Below the pieces are notes generated by a model. That model saw only the letters and a program-made list of their open reading frames with translations. It had not been told where the DNA came from and ran no database searches. 64,000 nt of DNA from an uncultured Bacteroidales bacterium (GTDB lineage: Bacteria > Bacteroidota > Bacteroidia > Bacteroidales > Muribaculaceae). Of this stretch, positions 25,682 through 34,153 are shown one piece after another; positions within the stretch are counted from its first letter, which is position 1, and each line of letters begins with the position of its first letter. Where the stretch lies: assembly GCA_902768435.1 (NCBI GenBank), contig CACXLJ010000026.1, positions 1 to 64,000 on the forward strand, in the 5' to 3' direction. Made by a program: the position numbers and the translations under genes.

Positions 25682-26257
25682 ATGCTCGACAACCTCAAAA
25701 AATATGATGTGGTGCTGGCAAGCGCCTCGCCCCGACGCCGCGAACTGCTGGCGGGTCTGGGCATCGACTTCAGGATCGAAGTCATCAAAGGCATCGAAGA
25801 AACCTACCCCGACAGCCTGCCCACCGACAAGATCCCCGAATACCTGTCGCAACTCAAGGCCCACGCCTACAAACTCGCGCCAGGCGAACTCCTCATCGCG
25901 GCCGACACCGTAGTGATTCTCGACGGCGAGGTTATCGGCAAGCCCTGCGACGAGGCCGAAGCCTGCGCCATGCTGCGCAAGCTGTCGGGCAACACCCACA
26001 CGGTGATTACGGGCGTGACGGTGAGCACCCTGGAGCGCACCGTGTCGTTCAGCAGTCACTCGCAGGTAGAGTTCGCGCCGCTCACCGACGACGAAATCTC
26101 CTACTATGTGAACCACTACCACCCGCTCGACAAAGCGGGCTCCTATGGCATTCAAGAGTGGATTGGTTATGCTGCCGTGAAAGGCATCACCGGCAGTTTC
26201 TACAATGTGATGGGACTGCCCATCCAGCGCCTCTACACCGTCCTCAAATCATTCTAA
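25682..26257 (+). CDS. maf: Maf-like nucleotide pyrophosphatase
   Basis: A 191-aa protein of the Maf/YhdE family, which hydrolyses dTTP, UTP or modified nucleotides to monophosphates (house-cleaning) and is linked to septum inhibition. Motifs: LASASPRRRELLAGLGI (12-28), AADTVVILDGEVIGKP (about 73-88) with the catalytic Asp, SGNTHTVITGV (about 101) and DKAGSYGIQEW (about 152), all as in the family. Last gene of the operon. It is followed by an 8-bp-period repeat shared with the convergent ATP-grasp gene. Confidence 0.93.
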   Translation: MLDNLKKYDVVLASASPRRRELLAGLGIDFRIEVIKGIEETYPDSLPTDKIPEYLSQLKAHAYKLAPGELLIAADTVVILDGEVIGKPCDEAEACAMLRKLSGNTHTVITGVTVSTLERTVSFSSHSQVEFAPLTDDEISYYVNHYHPLDKAGSYGIQEWIGYAAVKGITGSFYNVMGLPIQRLYTVLKSF

Positions 26258-26283
26258 ATCAACAATTTCCTTTAAAGCAAGGC

Positions 26284-26335
26284 TCGAGTATTCGATTATT
26301 CGAGCTTTCGATTGTTCGAGCTTTCGCCTACTCGA
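26284..26335. repeat. 8-bp-period TCGA-anchored minisatellite
   Basis: Six 8-bp units each starting TCG (TCGAGTAT, TCGATTAT, TCGAGCTT, TCGATTGT, TCGAGCTT, TCGCCTAC) plus TCGA between the convergent maf and ATP-grasp genes. It is related, on the opposite strand, to the repeat at 5060-5094, and it overlaps the last codons of the minus-strand gene. Confidence 0.8.
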
Positions 26336-27497
26336 CCTCAAGCACGGCGGCAAACTTCGTCACTCCCTCAATCACGGGGGTGAGATACAGCCGTCCGCTA
26401 CACAATTTCCCCTCACTAATCTGCGGCTCCAGCCCTTGTCGCACAATGCCTTGTGGCGCAAACTCGGTGGTGTAGCGCCCCACGCTGCCCGGTGCCAGCA
26501 CCCGTTCGCCAAGCACACAAGCCACCATGCCCATGGTGCGTCGCAGATTCACCTCAACACACGGTGCCACACGCTCCACGCCATCCTTGTCGCGATAGAG
26601 CATCATGTCCACGCCCAGCACGCCTTCGTAGTGCGGCGCAATAAGTTGCCCCACTGCCTCAACCAGCCGCTGCTCCACGGCATCTAAACCTGGGCACCGT
26701 GCCAGCAACCACTGGTGCAATGCATCGTGCGGCATCACCAGCGAGCCACCAAACTGGTGATGCTCGTCGGTCGAGAACACCGAGTAGCCCGTCACCGCCA
26801 CCTGCCCCGCTACAATCTCCATTTCTATGGCAAAGTCAAGCGTGCGGTCAAGAGCCCGCTCACACATCACTGAACCCTGACGCTTAATGATGCCCGATAT
26901 CACCGACGCAAAGTCGGCCACCGAGCCGGCGGTCACATGAAACACGCCCCTGCCGCTCCCCGACCATGGCGCTTTCACAAAGCACTCGCCATGCTCGCAC
27001 ACATAGGCCTGTACCTGCTCCAGCGCGGTCATCTCCTGCGGACAGGTTCCCACATCTTCGGGTTCGTCCATGGCGGCAAGCAGCTGCGCCGTGAGCCGGC
27101 GGTGCGCCAGGCCACGCCAGCATGCCAGTTGCGCCTCGGTGGGCAGTGCATGCTCGTCCATGCCCCATAGCGCCAGGCGGTGACGCACGCTCAGGTCCCA
27201 GCCCCACGGCTCCACGCGGCACGGTTTTCCCTGCTTGAGCAACTGTGCCAGCTCTGGCTGCAGCATCAGGCGGCGATCCCAGCCATCGCCAAGCAAGGCG
27301 GCACACTGCTCGCGCCACAACGCATCGGCAGGCGGCACTTCGGTGGTCAGCACCCGCCAGTCTTGGGGCGCATACCACAGCGGCAGCCACTGCAGGTCGT
27401 GCAGCAGTTGCGATACCTGAGCACTGGGCACATAGTTGATTCGTCCGTGAGCCAGAGCCAAGTCGTGCTGGGCATTAAACAGCGATATTCGGGTCAT
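26328..27497 (-). CDS. ATP-grasp-like protein of unknown function
   Basis: A 389-aa soluble protein. An ATP-grasp-like fold is suggested by CFVKAPWSGSGRGVF (about residues 172-186, the Lys plus Gly/Ser-rich loop), CERALDRTLDFAIEME (about 217-232) and the metal-binding APCVEVNLRRTMGM (about 312-325). Such enzymes ligate carboxylates to amines via acyl phosphate. The N-terminal region (LFNAQHDLALAHG) is not recognisable. A -7 box, TAATTTTG (minus strand 27512-27505), lies only 7 nt from the ATG, predicting a leaderless mRNA. Convergent with maf. Confidence 0.65.
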   Translation of the reverse strand: MTRISLFNAQHDLALAHGRINYVPSAQVSQLLHDLQWLPLWYAPQDWRVLTTEVPPADALWREQCAALLGDGWDRRLMLQPELAQLLKQGKPCRVEPWGWDLSVRHRLALWGMDEHALPTEAQLACWRGLAHRRLTAQLLAAMDEPEDVGTCPQEMTALEQVQAYVCEHGECFVKAPWSGSGRGVFHVTAGSVADFASVISGIIKRQGSVMCERALDRTLDFAIEMEIVAGQVAVTGYSVFSTDEHHQFGGSLVMPHDALHQWLLARCPGLDAVEQRLVEAVGQLIAPHYEGVLGVDMMLYRDKDGVERVAPCVEVNLRRTMGMVACVLGERVLAPGSVGRYTTEFAPQGIVRQGLEPQISEGKLCSGRLYLTPVIEGVTKFAAVLEVE

Positions 27498-27504
27498 AAC
27501 ACCA

Positions 27505-27512
27505 CAAAATTA
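27505..27512 (-). promoter_or_regulatory. -7 box adjacent to the ATP-grasp ATG
   Basis: The minus-strand TAATTTTG ends 7 nt before the ATG at 27497, so transcription should begin at or next to the A of the start codon. Confidence 0.55.
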
Positions 27513-27543
27513 CAAATAATTTGAAAAAATTTCGCATTTTTGC

Positions 27544-27573
27544 TTGCCACATCAAAAAAATGCATTACCTTTG
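27544..27573 (+). promoter_or_regulatory. tRNA-Gln promoter
   Basis: TTG at 27544-27546 and TACCTTTG at 27566-27573, 19 bp apart, 16 nt before the tRNA. Confidence 0.65.
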
Positions 27574-27589
27574 CATCGCATTTGCGAAT

Positions 27590-27660
27590 TGTCCTGTGGT
27601 GTAATGGTAGCACATCGGATTCTGGTTCCGCTTGCGAGGGTTCGAGTCCTTCCAGGACAA
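27590..27660 (+). tRNA. tRNA-Gln (anticodon CTG)
   Basis: A 71-nt cloverleaf. Acceptor stem TGTCCTG/CAGGACA is perfect, the anticodon loop TTCTGGT gives CTG, and the T loop is TTCGAGT. The outermost anticodon-stem pair is a T-C mismatch. CCA is not encoded. It lies 85 nt upstream of rpsP and could be co-transcribed with it. Confidence 0.93.
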
Positions 27661-27745
27661 CTAAGTGAAAGTGACCCGTCAAAAAGGTCACTTTTATTAT
27701 GTAAAAACTTTTTTAACTAACAAATTTAAACTAATTCTATTAAGT

Positions 27746-28330
27746 ATGGCAACTAAAATTAGACTGCAACGTCATGGTCACAAAGACTACGCGTTCTATC
27801 CCATTGTCATCGCCGATAGCAGGGCACCACGAGATGGTAGATTTATTGAAAGGATTGGTTCTTATAACCCAAACACTAATCCTGCTACAATAAGTTTAAA
27901 TTTCGAGAGAGCTCTCTACTGGTTGAACTGTGGAGCTATCCCCACCGACACCGTCCGTAACATCCTGTCCCGCGAGGGCGTGCTCATGATGAAGCACCTC
28001 CAGGGTGGCGTGAAGAAGGGCGCTTTCTCTCAAGAAGAAGCTCAAAAGCGTTTCGATGCTTGGAAGGCTGAGAAAGATGCTAAGATCGAGGCTGTTCGCA
28101 ACGAAGTTCGCGAGAACAAGAAGGCCGCTAACAAAGAGCGTCTTGCCGAAGAAGCCAAGAAGAACGAAGCCAAGGCCGAGGCCGTGGCTAAGAAGAAAGC
28201 TGAAATCGCTGCCGCAAAGGCTAAGGCTGAGGCCGAAGCTGCTGCCGCCGCTGCTCCCGCCGAAGAGGCTCCCGCCGCTGAGGAAGCTGCCGAGGCTCCT
28301 GCCGAAGAGGCTCCCGCTGCCGAAGCTTAA
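27746..28330 (+). CDS. rpsP: 30S ribosomal protein bS16 with long Ala/Glu-rich tail
   Basis: The start at 27746 gives [20 protein letters not shown], the canonical bS16 N-terminus; an earlier in-frame start would add 27 unrelated residues. The first about 85 residues are bS16, with [18 protein letters not shown] and the GA(I)[14 protein letters not shown] helix. The remaining about 110 residues are a charged helix (Lys/Glu/Ala) ending in a low-complexity Ala/Glu/Pro tail ([18 protein letters not shown]). Extended bS16 proteins are usual in Bacteroidetes. bS16 binds 16S rRNA in the 30S body and supports assembly. A terminator follows directly. Confidence 0.96.
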   Translation: MATKIRLQRHGHKDYAFYPIVIADSRAPRDGRFIERIGSYNPNTNPATISLNFERALYWLNCGAIPTDTVRNILSREGVLMMKHLQGGVKKGAFSQEEAQKRFDAWKAEKDAKIEAVRNEVRENKKAANKERLAEEAKKNEAKAEAVAKKKAEIAAAKAKAEAEAAAAAAPAEEAPAAEEAAEAPAEEAPAAEA

Positions 28331-28359
28331 TTTCAAGCTCGCTTCTTGAAAGCATAACC

Positions 28360-28396
28360 GAAGGGCACCACAATCGTGGCGCCCTTCTCTTTTTTA
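28360..28396 (+). terminator. rpsP terminator
   Basis: GAAGGGC-(A)CCAC and GTGG(C)-GCCCTTC form a long stem with an AATC loop, followed by a T-rich run. Confidence 0.85.
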
Positions 28397-28450
28397 TCTC
28401 ACCAAAGATTTTACTTCACAATCCCATTGAGCTTGTTTGCTCGTCTACAT

Positions 28451-29827
28451 TTATTCTATTCCCAAGATGATGTTGATAAGGGCAGTCACATCTGAAACAT
28501 TCACCTTGCCATCGCCATTGATGTCGGCAGCCTGTTCGTCCTTGTCGACGATGCCCAGAATCATGTTAATGAGCACACTCACATCACTTACATTCACCTT
28601 GCCGCTCCCATCCACATCACCCGGAACGACCGGCCCATCAAGGTCATCGATGATATTCAGGAAATCCTTCCACTGGTCAGCTTCGACATAGAGATTTCGA
28701 GTTCCCTTGGGTACATGAAGTTCACAAGCCTCCTTTGGCACATCATCAAACACATCACTACCAATTGACACCAGGTTAGGATCCTGAATAAAACTATAAA
28801 GACTCCTCAAACTCTTACACAAAGCAAAAGCAAGATGACCTATAGTGTTAACTGAATTAGGAATGGAGACATGAACTATATTACTACACAAAGAAAAGGC
28901 CAATTCTCCAATACTTGTGACAGAATTCGGAATATTAACACTTGCCAGTTGACCACAACCACCAAAAGCCCCTAAACCGATAGAGGTAACAGTATTAGGG
29001 ATGTCCACTTCCTTTAAAGCAGCACAACCACCAAAAGTTTGATCAGCAATAGTTGTGATTGAATTCGGGATTACAATCTTTATTAAACTTGAGCAATCAT
29101 AGAATGCACTGCTACCAATCTCTTTGATAGAACTAGGGAGATCAATACTTTTCAAACTATTGCAATATTTGAAAGCTTGGTTACCAATCGATGTGACAGA
29201 GGTAGGAATATTAATATCAGTCAAACCCGTGCAACCCTCAAAAGCTCCATCTCCAATACTAGTCACAGAGTTAGGTATTTTGAAACTTGTCAATCCTGTG
29301 CAATTAGAAAATTGATATGGGGAAATAACCGAATTATTAATATCCACGCTTGTTAATCCCATACATTCAGAAAACACTGCAGCTCCCATAAAAATGACTG
29401 ATTCAGGTATCACTACAGTTGTCAAACCAGTACAACCAGAAAACGCATAATTACCAATTGAAGATACGGAATTTGAAATAGCAATGTTGGGAATTCTGAA
29501 ACAATTAAAGAATGAGTAATTGCCAATTGATTTAACAGAATTTGGAATGCTGACACTTGTCAGATCATAACAATAACGAAACGAGTCGTTGCCAATTGCT
29601 ATAACGCTATAAGTAACATTATCAAATGACACTTCTTCAGGTATGACAATATCACCACTAAGAGACGAGTAATATGGGGTGGAATTGTTTTCATGAGTAA
29701 CAGTGACGGTTGTGCTGTCGCTATTGATGTTATAGGCGAGGCCATCGACCATAAAGTCGTAGGCGGTGGCATGAGTGGCAAAGGTGAGGGCTGCCAGCAG
29801 AATGAGGTTTTTAAAGAATGTTTTCAT
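28451..29827 (-). CDS. BspA-like leucine-rich-repeat surface protein with dockerin-like tail
   Basis: A 458-aa exported protein with a signal peptide (MKTFFKNLILLAALTFATHA). Residues about 70-380 are LRR_5 (BspA/TpLRR) repeats of about 23 aa of the form IPNSVTSIGxxAFxGCTGL. Such repeats mediate adhesion to host proteins or other bacteria. The C-terminus carries two calcium-loop units, GDVDGSGKVNVSDVSVLI and ADINGDGKVNVSDVTALI, a dockerin-like pair like those at 19902 and 45208. The repeat region is visibly more AT-rich than neighbouring genes, suggesting a different origin or relaxed composition. A -7 box TAACTTTG lies at 29880-29887 (minus strand). Confidence 0.85.
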   Translation of the reverse strand: MKTFFKNLILLAALTFATHATAYDFMVDGLAYNINSDSTTVTVTHENNSTPYYSSLSGDIVIPEEVSFDNVTYSVIAIGNDSFRYCYDLTSVSIPNSVKSIGNYSFFNCFRIPNIAISNSVSSIGNYAFSGCTGLTTVVIPESVIFMGAAVFSECMGLTSVDINNSVISPYQFSNCTGLTSFKIPNSVTSIGDGAFEGCTGLTDINIPTSVTSIGNQAFKYCNSLKSIDLPSSIKEIGSSAFYDCSSLIKIVIPNSITTIADQTFGGCAALKEVDIPNTVTSIGLGAFGGCGQLASVNIPNSVTSIGELAFSLCSNIVHVSIPNSVNTIGHLAFALCKSLRSLYSFIQDPNLVSIGSDVFDDVPKEACELHVPKGTRNLYVEADQWKDFLNIIDDLDGPVVPGDVDGSGKVNVSDVSVLINMILGIVDKDEQAADINGDGKVNVSDVTALINIILGIE

Positions 29828-30493
29828 AGCGAATAGTATTATATTGCCATTTGATTGATTTTGCGGTTTTGATTGGGTGCAAAGTTAGGGCAAAAAAATG
29901 GGCACACCAAATTTATGAGTTCATTTAACACTCTGTAATTCATTGATAATCAACAAAAAGTATTTTTCTTCAATTCATCCTGATTTTGAGGTCAAAAATC
30001 TTTAGTCAATCTTCATATATTTCATGCCAAGCAATCCCCAAGAAATTCATGGTTCATTCGTGGCAATTTATGGAGACATCTTAATTCCGAGCTTGCGAGG
30101 CTATTCCCCCCTCGTCAGCCTGTCAGCCCGTCTACTTGTTTACTATTCCACTAAACTGTGTTATCACCATTCTCACTGCCCTCTCAATTCCCTATCTTTG
30201 CCCACACGCCCACCCGCGCAAGCGCTCTTTGACAAGTCCTCTCATCCGCCACCCCAAAAGATAAATTTCCTGCGAAGCAGGCTTTTTGAAGCTTTTTGAC
30301 GAACTTTGTTCGTTGCTTTTTGATTATTACCCTGCCCCCCGCCGCTGAAAATCAGATAAATCAGATTCATCCGTAGTTTATAATCTCTGTCCCGCCTTGT
30401 TTTAGCGCGCCAGCATCAACGGAAGTACACAAAAAGCCTCGAAAGTACACATTCTTTCCACGAAAACAGTACAATGTTTATTGCCATCATGTA

Positions 30494-30513
30494 GGGTCGC
30501 AACCTGTGGCGAC
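30494..30513. repeat. Short inverted repeat, GGTCGC type, copy 1
   Basis: GGTCGC(A)AC-CT-GTGGCGACC. It resembles the perfect version at 50831-50850. Confidence 0.6.
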
Positions 30514-30598
30514 CACGCCATACAAAGCTGTTATTCAAGTTGGTATCATTTAATCGCTGGGGATAAGGCACCCCTTGTTGGCCACAAAATTCCACATT

Positions 30599-30656
30599 TT
30601 CCCAAGATTCCCAAGATTCCCGCTTTTCCCACCTTTCCCACCTTTCCCGCTTTTCC
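30599..30656. repeat. 9-bp-period TTCCC minisatellite
   Basis: Six units of TTCCCnnnn (TTCCCAAGA x2, TTCCCGCTT, TTCCCACCT x2, TTCCCGCTT) plus a final TTCC. Confidence 0.85.
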
Positions 30657-30687
30657 AAAAAATTTCATCCATCCCATTAACACCGAG

Positions 30688-30858
30688 ACAATTGTCATCA
30701 ATAAAACAAATTGTCAACCAATAGTCATCCATTGTCTGACCAAAAAGAACCGGCATCAAAAAGCGCCACTCCTATACTCCTCAACTCCGTAGCAACAATT
30801 GTCATCAATCTAATAAATTGTCAACCAATAGTCATCCATTGTCTGACCAAAAAGAACC
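30688..30858. repeat. 64-bp direct duplication, offset 107 bp
   Basis: 30688-30751 and 30795-30858 are the same sequence apart from about three differences. Each contains ATTGTCATCAAT and CAATAGTCATCCATTGTC, and each ends in GACCAAAAAGAACC. Confidence 0.9.
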
Positions 30859-30973
30859 CCGCGGCAGATTTGCATGACGAAAAGATATTTTTTGCAAGAA
30901 ACTTGCCCCGAATAGATGGATGTATTGATTTTTTTTGTACTTTTACCCAAATTCTAAACGCAATACTCAAACG

Positions 30974-31819
30974 ATGAAAAACTATATTCAACACATGCTC
31001 CTGACCTTGGCGCTGGTGGTCATGGTAACCAGTTGCTCGGGTGGCAAGTCGGGCAATTCCGGCAACGGCGACGAAGCAACGGTAACGCTGAGCAGCGTGA
31101 AGCAGGCCGACACGCTCTCGTTCCCGCTGAGCAACGGCAACAACTGCAAGGTGCAGGTCGATGTATCGGTCACCTACCCCAAGGCGTTCAAGTCGAAAAA
31201 GGAAACTGAAGCGCTGCAAAAACTGTTTATCACCACAGTGCTGGAGTGCGGCGATTCGCTCACGATTGAGGAGGCTGTGAAACAATACACCATGGGCATC
31301 ACGCGCCAAAATGTGGCGGGCGATGGTGAGGAGGAGGACGATTTTGCCCTCGAAGACGAGAACGGCACGCCCATCGACAAGATTTTCATCAATGTGAACA
31401 TCACTGCGGCCTATAACCAGAAGAACATCATCACCTTCTGCAAAGAAGAGACCTTCAAGCGCAACGATGTGGTGACCTCGAAGATACACCGCTACTACAA
31501 TCTAGACCTTGCCGACATGAAGCCTATCGACCGCACCATATTCCGCGACGATGCCATGGCCGATGTGTGCCAGCTGCTCAAGGACAAACTGCTGGAGCAG
31601 ACACACACCCGCAACAGCGACGAGCTGAACGAGATTGGCTACTTCAACATCGACAACCTCTCGGTGACCGACAACTTCTGCTTCGAAGAGAACGGCATAA
31701 CCTGGAGCTATCTGCCGCAAGAACTCGCTGCCGATGCACTCTTTGAGCCGCGCATCACCCTGGGCTTTGATGTGCTCAAGCCACTGGCTGCCGAGAACTC
31801 TATCATCAACCGCTTCTAG
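30974..31819 (+). CDS. DUF3298-like lipoprotein
   Basis: A 281-aa protein. The ATG at 30974 starts a lipoprotein signal (MKNYIQHMLLTLALVVMVTSCSGG, cut before Cys21). The mature part has the DUF4163/DUF3298 arrangement: an N-terminal strand-rich half (NCKVQVDVSVTYPKAFKS) and a C-terminal half with YYNLDLADMKPIDRTIF, FCFEENGITWSYLPQELA and an end in strands, as in RsiV-type and related exported proteins; ligand unknown. It probably faces the periplasm. Monocistronic, followed by about 230 nt of non-coding DNA containing short hairpins such as AACCTC-GCA-GAGGTT. Confidence 0.7.
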   Translation: MKNYIQHMLLTLALVVMVTSCSGGKSGNSGNGDEATVTLSSVKQADTLSFPLSNGNNCKVQVDVSVTYPKAFKSKKETEALQKLFITTVLECGDSLTIEEAVKQYTMGITRQNVAGDGEEEDDFALEDENGTPIDKIFINVNITAAYNQKNIITFCKEETFKRNDVVTSKIHRYYNLDLADMKPIDRTIFRDDAMADVCQLLKDKLLEQTHTRNSDELNEIGYFNIDNLSVTDNFCFEENGITWSYLPQELAADALFEPRITLGFDVLKPLAAENSIINRF

Positions 31820-32050
31820 TTTAATACAGAATAAACTCGAAGATGCCAGGCTAAACTGAAGCTGAACGGCATCATGATCTCGAAGAGGTTAGGCGCATCG
31901 AAGATACGACTATGTGATTAGGACCATGCCAGAACCTCGCAGAGGTTCGCAGCTTGGTCAAAGTGATGCAGAGGCAAAGGTGCCTCGAAGAGGAACTTCG
32001 GCTCTATCAATGAGTTATCGATATATTTCAAATATTACATATAAACAATA

Positions 32051-32674
32051 ATGGAATTCATCACAAAATACTTTCCCGAACTCACCGACCAGCAACGGCA
32101 GCAATTCGAGACCCTGTTGCGCCTCTACCCCGAGTGGAACGCAAAAATCAATGTCATTTCGCGCAAGGACATCGACAACCTGGAGCTGAACCACATTGTG
32201 CACTCGCTGAGCATTGCCAAGTTTGTGAAGTTCACCCCCGGCACCACCGTGCTCGATCTGGGCACAGGCGGCGGTTTCCCCGCCATTCCGCTGGCGGTTT
32301 ACTATCCGCAAGTGCAATTCCACCTGGTTGACCGCATTGGCAAGAAACTGAAGGTGGCACAAGATGTGGCCCAGCAGGCAGGACTCACCAATGTCACCCT
32401 GCAGCACGGCGACATCAAGGAGGTGAAAGGCACCTTCCACTTTGTGGTGAGCCGCGCCGTGATGGACCTGGGCGACATGGTGCCACTTGTGCGCCGACTC
32501 ATCGACAAGAAACAGCAGCAGAATGCCGTACCCAACGGCCTCATCGTCCTCAAGGGCGGCGATCTCACGGCCGAGATTGCCCCGTTCAAGCGGCAAGTGC
32601 TCGTCGAGGACCTCTCTGCACACTTCAGCGAGGAATTCTTCAAAACCAAAAAACTAATTTATCTACCTTTATAA
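32051..32674 (+). CDS. rsmG: 16S rRNA (guanine-527-N7) methyltransferase
   Basis: A 207-aa class I SAM methyltransferase. The RsmG features are the N-terminal helix EWNAKINVISRKDI, motif I VLDLGTGGGFPAIPLAV (about 67-83), the acidic loop in FHLVDRIGKKLKVAQDVA, and SRAVMDLGDMV (about 134-144) with the family Ser-Arg-Ala. It methylates N7 of G527 in the 530 loop; loss gives low-level streptomycin resistance in other bacteria. It is followed after 12 nt by an MBL hydrolase gene in the same operon. Confidence 0.95.
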   Translation: MEFITKYFPELTDQQRQQFETLLRLYPEWNAKINVISRKDIDNLELNHIVHSLSIAKFVKFTPGTTVLDLGTGGGFPAIPLAVYYPQVQFHLVDRIGKKLKVAQDVAQQAGLTNVTLQHGDIKEVKGTFHFVVSRAVMDLGDMVPLVRRLIDKKQQQNAVPNGLIVLKGGDLTAEIAPFKRQVLVEDLSAHFSEEFFKTKKLIYLPL

Positions 32675-32686
32675 AATCAAAAAAGT

Positions 32687-33328
32687 ATGGACGTATCAAG
32701 ATTTGAACTCAACCCCTTTGGCGAAAACACCTATATCCTGTGGCACAAAACGGCCAAGAAGGCCATTGTTGTTGACCCCGGCATGATGCGCGATGATGAG
32801 CGCAACCTGATTGTCGACTTCCTCGATCGCCACGAACTCACCCTGCAGGCGGTCATCCTCACCCACATCCACATCGACCATGTGACCGGTGCCAAGTGGC
32901 TGGCCGACAAATATGGCGTGAAGATTCTCGCCAACAAGGGCGATGAGCTCCTCGCTTCATCCCTGCCCCTGCAGGCGCAACTGTTCGGACTCAAGATTGA
33001 TGTGCCTTCATTCAACATCGACCAGGCACTGAAGGACGGCGACGAGCTCATGCTCGGCGATGAGAAAATCGTGGTCATCACCACACCCGGCCACTCGCCA
33101 GGCGGCATCTGCCTGTATATGCCCGACAGCGCCACCGTCATCTCGGGCGACACACTGTTTGAAGGAAGCATTGGCCGAACCGACCTGCCTGGCGGCAACT
33201 TCGACCGGCTCATCAGCAGCATCAAGACCAAGCTGCTCACCCTGCCCGACGACACCGTCGTGGCTCCCGGCCACGGCTACACCACCACCATTGGCGCCGA
33301 GAAGCAGAACAACCCCTTCCTCGCCTAA
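32687..33328 (+). CDS. Metallo-beta-lactamase-fold hydrolase (glyoxalase II-like)
   Basis: A 213-aa protein with HIHIDH (about residues 62-67, the HxHxDH metal site), TPGHSPGG (His near 136), SGDTLFEGSIGR (bridging Asp near 155) and APGHG (His near 196). This is the full two-metal set of glyoxalase II-like hydrolases, acting on thioesters or related substrates. The substrate is unknown. Second gene of the rsmG operon. Confidence 0.9.
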   Translation: MDVSRFELNPFGENTYILWHKTAKKAIVVDPGMMRDDERNLIVDFLDRHELTLQAVILTHIHIDHVTGAKWLADKYGVKILANKGDELLASSLPLQAQLFGLKIDVPSFNIDQALKDGDELMLGDEKIVVITTPGHSPGGICLYMPDSATVISGDTLFEGSIGRTDLPGGNFDRLISSIKTKLLTLPDDTVVAPGHGYTTTIGAEKQNNPFLA

Positions 33329-33372
33329 CCCAATCGGCAACATGGCCATTTAGTTCAGCAAGAACATAACAC

Positions 33373-33411
33373 ACGAGGCAGAGACTACGCATTTGTAATC
33401 TCTGCCTCGTG
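33373..33411. terminator. Strong inverted repeat between MBL gene and tRNA-Gly
   Basis: A 13-bp perfect stem CACGAGGCAGAGA / TCTCTGCCTCGTG with a 13-nt loop, between convergent transcripts (MBL gene +, tRNA-Gly -). It lacks a long T tract in either direction, so terminator use is probable but not certain. Confidence 0.6.
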
Positions 33412-33417
33412 ATTTGG

Positions 33418-33490
33418 AGCGGTAAACGGGACTCGAACCCGCGGCCCTCAGCTTGGGAAGCTGATGCTCTACCAACTGAGCTACTACCGC
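33418..33490 (-). tRNA. tRNA-Gly (anticodon CCC)
   Basis: A 73-nt cloverleaf on the minus strand. Acceptor GCGGTAG/TTACCGC (first pairs standard, one G-T), D stem GCTC/GAGC, anticodon stem TCAGC/GCTGA with loop TTCCCAA (anticodon CCC), and T loop TTCGAGT. Discriminator T. CCA is not encoded. Confidence 0.93.
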
Positions 33491-33508
33491 AACTTATATT
33501 AGTTTGAC

Positions 33509-33901
33509 CTAACGGTTTTGGTCACTATTCGCTGCATTCTTTTGGTGTAGCGACACCACGCTGTCGCCAATGCTGGCATCGTCGTTGTGCACATAGGTTA
33601 CCACCATTGTGTCACCCTCCTGCCAAGTGTCATAGTCATCACGGTCCAGGTCGGGATACTCAAAATAGTGCACATCACCATTCTCGTCCTCAAGCTCGAT
33701 GCTCGCATGAGCACCGCCAACTGCCACACCGGTGAGGGTGGTGAGGTCCTCGGGGTTGATGTTGCTTGACTGTTCCTGGCTGAGACTTGCCTGACTGGCA
33801 CTCTGCGATGTGCCACTGTCCTTGGCACATGCGGCGGTTAAAACCATCACTGCCACAACCATTACAAAGACCGATATTTTCCCGATTGCTTTCATTGACA
33901 T
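33509..33901 (-). CDS. Small lipoprotein of unknown function
   Basis: A 130-aa protein with a lipoprotein signal (ISVFVMVVAVMVLTAAC, Cys25). The Ser/Gln-rich linker (SGTSQSASQASLSQEQSS) precedes an acidic domain with strand-like segments (GAHASIELEDENGDVHYFEY, GDTMVVTYVHNDD). The start is either ATG at 33901 or 33895; both keep the signal. A -7 box TAATTTTG lies at 33947-33954 (minus strand). No family recognised. Confidence 0.7.
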   Translation of the reverse strand: MSMKAIGKISVFVMVVAVMVLTAACAKDSGTSQSASQASLSQEQSSNINPEDLTTLTGVAVGGAHASIELEDENGDVHYFEYPDLDRDDYDTWQEGDTMVVTYVHNDDASIGDSVVSLHQKNAANSDQNR

Positions 33902-34153
33902 TCTTTTAACTTAGGTATTGCTCGAAGCAACTGTTTTTTGTGGTCACAAAATTACGCTATTTTATGCAAGCCACAAAATTAATTGCCAAAAAAATGCACC
34001 ACATCATCGGCAAGCCTAATTGTTGTAGAGTCAACTGGCAAGGTTAAAGAAGGGCAAAGTGTGGACGAATGGACAAAAAATGAGCAGCCACCCTGCGTTT
34101 GCAAGATGGCTGCATCATTATTTCAACTCTTGTTCTGTTGAGTTCAATCAGGA

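Larger units (their letters stand above)
29828..30973. other. 1.1-kb non-coding, repeat-rich region
   Basis: Apart from the LRR gene promoter there is no convincing gene. It contains a possible small transcription unit (30193-30325), short repeats such as GCTTTTTGA x3, a TTCGTGGCA-type stretch near 30050-30070, a GGTCGC inverted repeat (30494-30513), a 9-bp-period array (30599-30656) and a 64-bp direct duplication (30688-30751 and 30795-30858). Open frames here are made of simple repeats and are not credible proteins. Confidence 0.7.

Noticed and set aside
24314..26155. 613-codon open frame antisense to the DUF2520-kdsC-maf operon
   Set aside because: All three + strand genes carry clear family motifs and a textbook promoter; the antisense frame has none.
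30411..30760. Short Glu/Arg/Trp- and Gly/Lys-rich frames over the 9-bp array
   Set aside because: Their composition is produced by the TTCCC repeat read in different frames; there is no promoter or domain.
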